A stretch of 64,000 bases of DNA from Leptodactylus fallax (lineage: Eukaryota > Chordata > Amphibia > Anura > Leptodactylidae). The stretch covers positions 2,552,501-2,616,500 of the forward strand of contig CAMRHE010000068.1 in NCBI GenBank assembly GCA_947044405.1. Direction: 5' to 3'. The stretch's first letter is position 1. The number at the start of each line of letters is the position of its first letter. Under the pieces are notes generated by a model, which was not told where the DNA came from, did not search any database, and was given only the letters and a program-made list of their open reading frames with translations. Made by a program: the position numbers and the translations under genes. Positions 60,431 through 64,000 of this stretch are shown piece after piece.

Positions 60431-61016
60431 ATCAGTAGTGTGACCCGAGCAGTAGTGGAAGGAGCAGAGTCCCCAGCGGCACAGAGGATTTCAGGAGGAG
60501 AGTGTGCTGATGTAATAGGGGAGGTCATAGACCAAGAGTAACATAGTGGAAGGAGCAGGTCATCCAGCAGCACAAAGTATTTCAGGAGAGGACTAGGCGA
60601 ATCTTGTGGGAGGTCACAGATTGAGCGTTACATAGTGGTAGGAGCAGGGCCTCCAGCAGTACAGAGTATTTCAGGAAGGGAGTGTACTGATGTAATAGGG
60701 GAGGTCATAGACCAAGAGTTACACAGTGGAAGGAACAGAGTCCCCAGCAGCACAGAGTATTTCAGGAGAGGACTAGGCGGATTTTGTGGGAGGTCACATA
60801 GTGGTAGCAGCAGGGTCTCCAGCAGCACAGAGTATTTCAGGAGAGGAGTAGGCGGATTTTGTGGGAGGTCACATATTGAGAGTTATATAGTGGTAGGAGC
60901 AGGGCCTCCAGCAGCACAGAGTATTTCGGGAGAGGACTAGGCGGATCTTGTGGGAGGTCACATATTGAGCGTTGCATAGTGGTAGGAGCAGGGCCTCCAG
61001 CAGCACAGAGTATTTT
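60431..61016. repeat. ~89-bp minisatellite, about 6-7 units
   Basis: Units contain 'gtggtaggagcagggcctcc', 'agcagcacagagtatttcag' and then one of two alternative middles: 'gagaggactaggcggatctt' or 'gggagtgtactgatgtaata'. The two forms alternate at the start of the array. Non-coding. Confidence 0.88.
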
Positions 61017-61554
61017 ATTAGTGCTGTGATTTCTGTGCTGCTGCCCTATAGGATTCGGTTTGCTCTCAGCCTCTGCTCCTTATCGTCGTCTTCGCCTGCC
61101 TTTCCTTACATCTTTCCACAGCTCCTTCTTGGTTTCCTGTTTGGCGCACACCCCTCCTACCCCAGGCCGGGTACATGGATGGGCGATTCATCGGACCCCA
61201 CACATGATCAGATACCGGGCCTCTTATCTTTCTCTTTCCTACAGAATTTGTCCGCACTTGGCTGGGAAATTTATGTCACTTTCTCATGAAAAAGCCCAGA
61301 GATCTGGAAATATTGTCGTCATTGCTCTGTGTGTTCCTGCAGAACGCGGTGGCGTGATATGGAGAGAGGACACTGGATGGGAACATGGCAAGAATATCAC
61401 CATCCGATCAGGCTGCAAATAGTCAAACTGAGTGGGGGGGGGGGTTATTTTCTCCAGCCAGCAGCATTGTCTTAGGTTTATTAACCATAGGCTGAAACCA
61501 GAATGGGCTAAAATTTACTGTATTTGAATTTATATAGGGTTAAAAAAAACTTAC
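61017..61554. other. intron sequence without gene
   Basis: Acceptor-like 'ctttctctttcctacag' at about 61244 is followed by an open stretch, but no donor in a sensible place. A G-run lies at about 61434-61444. Confidence 0.45.
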
Positions 61555-61722
61555 CACTTCTTTTCAGAGACAGCACCACACCTGCTTAAAGGTTGTGTCT
61601 TGTACTACAGCTCAGCTCCATTGAAGTGAATGAGACTGAGCTGTAATACCGCACCTAACCTTTAGACAGGTGTGGCGCTGTTTTAAGAAAATGGTAGTTA
61701 TAATTTTTCTATTTGAGTCCCC
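61555..61722. mobile_element. palindromic MITE, ~168 bp
   Basis: Left 'cttttcagagacagcaccac' then 'acctgcttaaaggttgtg'; right 'cgcacctaacctttagacag' then 'gtgtggcgctgttttaagaa'. The middle, 'agctcagctccattgaagtg' and 'aatgagactgagctgtaata', is itself inverted. A pattern typical of anuran genomes. Confidence 0.78.
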
Positions 61723-63236
61723 TTTAAATTGTACAATATTACCAGACCCTCCTCTAATCATGTCCCATTACGTAGCGTTGTGTGTTGTAACTTTCTAAAC
61801 AATTTGCGGATTATTTTTTTCATCCAATACAAGATCTCTGCTTGCTGTGAGTGAATGAGATCTTGCACCGATGACATGCACATGCGTCCTGGTTGTGTGA
61901 TGATCACAGAGGTGCAGGGTTCGGTATCGGACCTCACATTCACTGACTGCAAGCAAAGCAGCGGGAAACGGTGAGGAATTAATACACAAAACTGCTCCGA
62001 AAGTTGTAGAACTTGTCACGAATAAGCCTTATGTGACTAATCTGTGCGCCCCTTTATACCCACACCTCAGAGGTTGGGAGCTTTCGCCTCCTCGGTATTC
62101 CTGCATTGTCCATATTATTTCAGTAGTGGGAGGAGATCAGCGGCCGCCGGGCGCTCCTGCTAGCACTAATAATAGGGGTATGTCAATATGGGACGTATAC
62201 GCTGTGGATTTACAGTAGCAGCAAAGTGAGTGCGGTTCTTTTTAACTCTCTACATGCTGAGTTATGGAATGTTTCTCAGTTTCTGCACATTTGCTGCAGA
62301 TTTCACCCTGTGAATTGCAAGAGGTGACGTGTTGTGGGTTTTTTGTGTAGCAATCTCATCCACTTGGCGGCTACGATAAGGATATGTTCACACGGCAGCT
62401 TTTGGAGAGGATATTGAGGCCTCCTTCTCTAATCTGCCTCCCATTTTTTGCAATGATAAAAGAAGCGTCCTTGCCGATCTTGAAGGAGACTCGCTGCCGA
62501 AACCGTAGAGCATGGCCTCATCCCGATTGGCCCCATTGTTTTAGGCTGTGTGCAAACCCGAGGCTCAGTCTCTGCTTTGTGCACGATATTGTCAGTGTAT
62601 ATATCCCATCTGGCACAGGCACAGAGCAGGTTGACATCCAGACTTTTTTGACTGCATTTTTTTGTCCCAGAGCTGACTCCCCCCAGCCCCATAATTGTGC
62701 ACATTGCTCCCATACACATTAGACCCTTGGTGGGTTCATACCCTCAGGTGGGCCTTGCCCTGATAGTCTGAGATGTCTAACTCGTACCCCAGACCCGGCA
62801 GTATACACGTTCCCTTTCCTGCCCAGTTTCTTGTCCTGCCCAGCTCCGGGCTATTAATAATAAGGCTCCTGTCCCTCTCCCACGTCTTTCTGGCACAGAT
62901 GAGAATAAACTATGGCGCTGTAAGGGTTAATCAGTCCTTTAACTATAAGACATCATTAGTCACAGACTAGATGGCAGCCCCTGGGAAGACCGGCGCTATT
63001 CCCGCTCACAAGAGCCTAGTCCAGAGACACGGCGCAGCTGGCTGATCTCTGCAGCGACTCTCCTGAATTCTTTTTGTGTGTGCGTCCTGGCGGACGCGGT
63101 GCCAGATTCCAGCTGCAGATGGGAGAATGAGTCACGCAGGAATCTTTGGAGATTTTGCTGCGGAGTTCTTGTTCATTTCACTTCTTCGTATTTTTCTAAA
63201 CTCGACTCTGTTTTTGCTTCTCTGTTAAAAAACAAG
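61723..63236. other. intron end before the fourth exon
   Basis: No gene supported. Repeat-like phrases at 62180-62380 ('ggatttacagtagcagcaaa') match those at 5945-5965. The acceptor at 63235-63236 is purine-rich close to the junction ('gttaaaaaacaag'), with its pyrimidine tract set further upstream ('ctgtttttgcttctctg'). Confidence 0.5.
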
Positions 63237-63385
63237 GCGAATCACCCAAGGAAAACCCTTACGAGGATGTGGACCTGAAGGGACGACACTCGGCCCGCAA
63301 GACCCAGCTGTCACCTGACAGTTCGAAGCAGCCTTTAAACAGGATGCTGAGGACGCCAGACAGGAAGTACACGACGCCCACCCAG
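63237..63385 (+). CDS. DENND2B: DENND2B coding exon, NPYEDV segment
   Basis: A 149-base exon. It completes codon 468 (glycine) and encodes residues 469-517. The peptide reads ESPKENPYEDVDLKGRHSAR, then KTQLSPDSSKQPLNRMLRTP, then DRKYTTPTQ. It matches mammalian DENND2B closely (ENPYEDVDLK, then R-rich, then a DRKY block) and better than DENND2A or DENND2C, which is the main reason for choosing this paralogue. Donor 'cccag|gtacgt' at 63386, phase 0. The remaining protein, including the three-part DENN module, must be encoded to the right of the window; mammalian DENND2B is about 1137 residues. Confidence 0.94.
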
Positions 63386-63552
63386 GTACGTACCCTATAC
63401 TTACATCATGTAGCCAAGAACCTATAGACAGCCAGAGCAGATACGTAAGTGGAGGATGAGTCTGTCAGGGACAGTCCCCTATAGGGTGTGTCAGTGAGAC
63501 CCTTTAAAGGGCCCATCCATCATCCAGACTTATGTAATAGGACACATGCAAA

Positions 63553-63925
63553 TATGCCCAGATCAGTTCATACATGTACCAGCCTGCTCTGTATGTATAT
63601 GATATATGTATCTATAGCCAGATCAGTTCATATATATACACCAGTCTGCCCTGTATGTACATGACACACGTATCTATACCGAGATCTGTTCTTACATGCA
63701 CTAGCCTGCTCTGTATGTTAATGATACATGAATCTGTACGCAGATCAGTTCATACATGCACCAGGATGCTCTGTATGTACATGATATGTGCATCTATTCC
63801 AAGATCAGTTTATACATGCACCAGCCTGCTTTCTACAGACATGATACATGTATTTATACCCAGACCTTGGTCATACATGTATCAACCTGCTCTGTATGAA
63901 CATGATATATGCATCTTTGTCTGCA
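63553..63925. repeat. ~60-bp minisatellite, about 6 units
   Basis: Units contain 'cagatcagttcatacatgca', 'ccagcctgctctgtatgtac' and 'atgatatatgtatctatac'. It begins about 170 bases after the fourth exon's donor. The forward open frame with 20-residue period is an artefact. Only unique sequence is left from 63926 to the window end. Confidence 0.9.
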
Positions 63926-64000
63926 GGGTGCACATGTAGGCCAACAAGCCTTACAGAGGATATCCACAAGGTATCTTAGTACATCAGTTATTACAAAGTT

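Overview
The window looks like vertebrate nuclear DNA, most likely from a frog or toad. Four short exons sit in very long introns. The introns are crowded with Tc1/mariner copies, palindromic MITEs of types I associate with anurans, and an unusual load of minisatellites. Bacterial or organelle gene organisation is absent. The anuran assignment is an inference from repeat style and was not checked by search.

One protein-coding gene is supported, on the + strand: DENND2B (also called ST5), a DENN-domain guanine-exchange factor for Rab GTPases. Its start-codon exon is at 39216-39320, a large coding exon at 52551-53735, a third at 54403-54539 and a fourth at 63237-63385. All junctions are GT-AG and the codon phases agree across every intron. 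Together they encode the first 517 residues, the disordered, proline-rich N-terminal half. The DENN module lies beyond the right edge. Everything left of 39216 is probably the intron before the start-codon exon. It holds one good candidate untranslated exon (15030-15146) and a weak promoter-like patch near 20.2-20.3 kb.

Layout: 1-8.8 kb, a 49-bp minisatellite, a perfect hairpin and MITEs. 8.8-12.8 kb, two Tc1 elements, one inserted in the arm of a fold-back element and the other in a 21-bp minisatellite. 13.7-19 kb, 31-, 29- and 35-bp minisatellites around the candidate exon. 21-23.1 kb, an AT/GT microsatellite and a third, badly decayed Tc1-like copy. 26-32.3 kb, MITEs and a 5.8S rRNA pseudogene. 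32.8-38.1 kb, 70-, ~40- and 39-bp arrays. 39.2-44.2 kb, the start exon followed directly by a ~4.9 kb 30-bp minisatellite. 46.3-49.4 kb, a 31-bp array split in two. 52.5-63.4 kb, the remaining exons, with 45-, 97-, 55- and ~89-bp arrays between them, and a 60-bp array after the last.

Tandem arrays fill roughly 18-19 kb of the 64 kb. The most striking point is that the 30-bp minisatellite after the start exon has co-amplified the last 38 bases of that exon together with its splice donor. Four extra exon-end-plus-donor copies therefore lie downstream in the intron. The very long open frames inside the arrays are products of repeat period and lack of stops, not genes.
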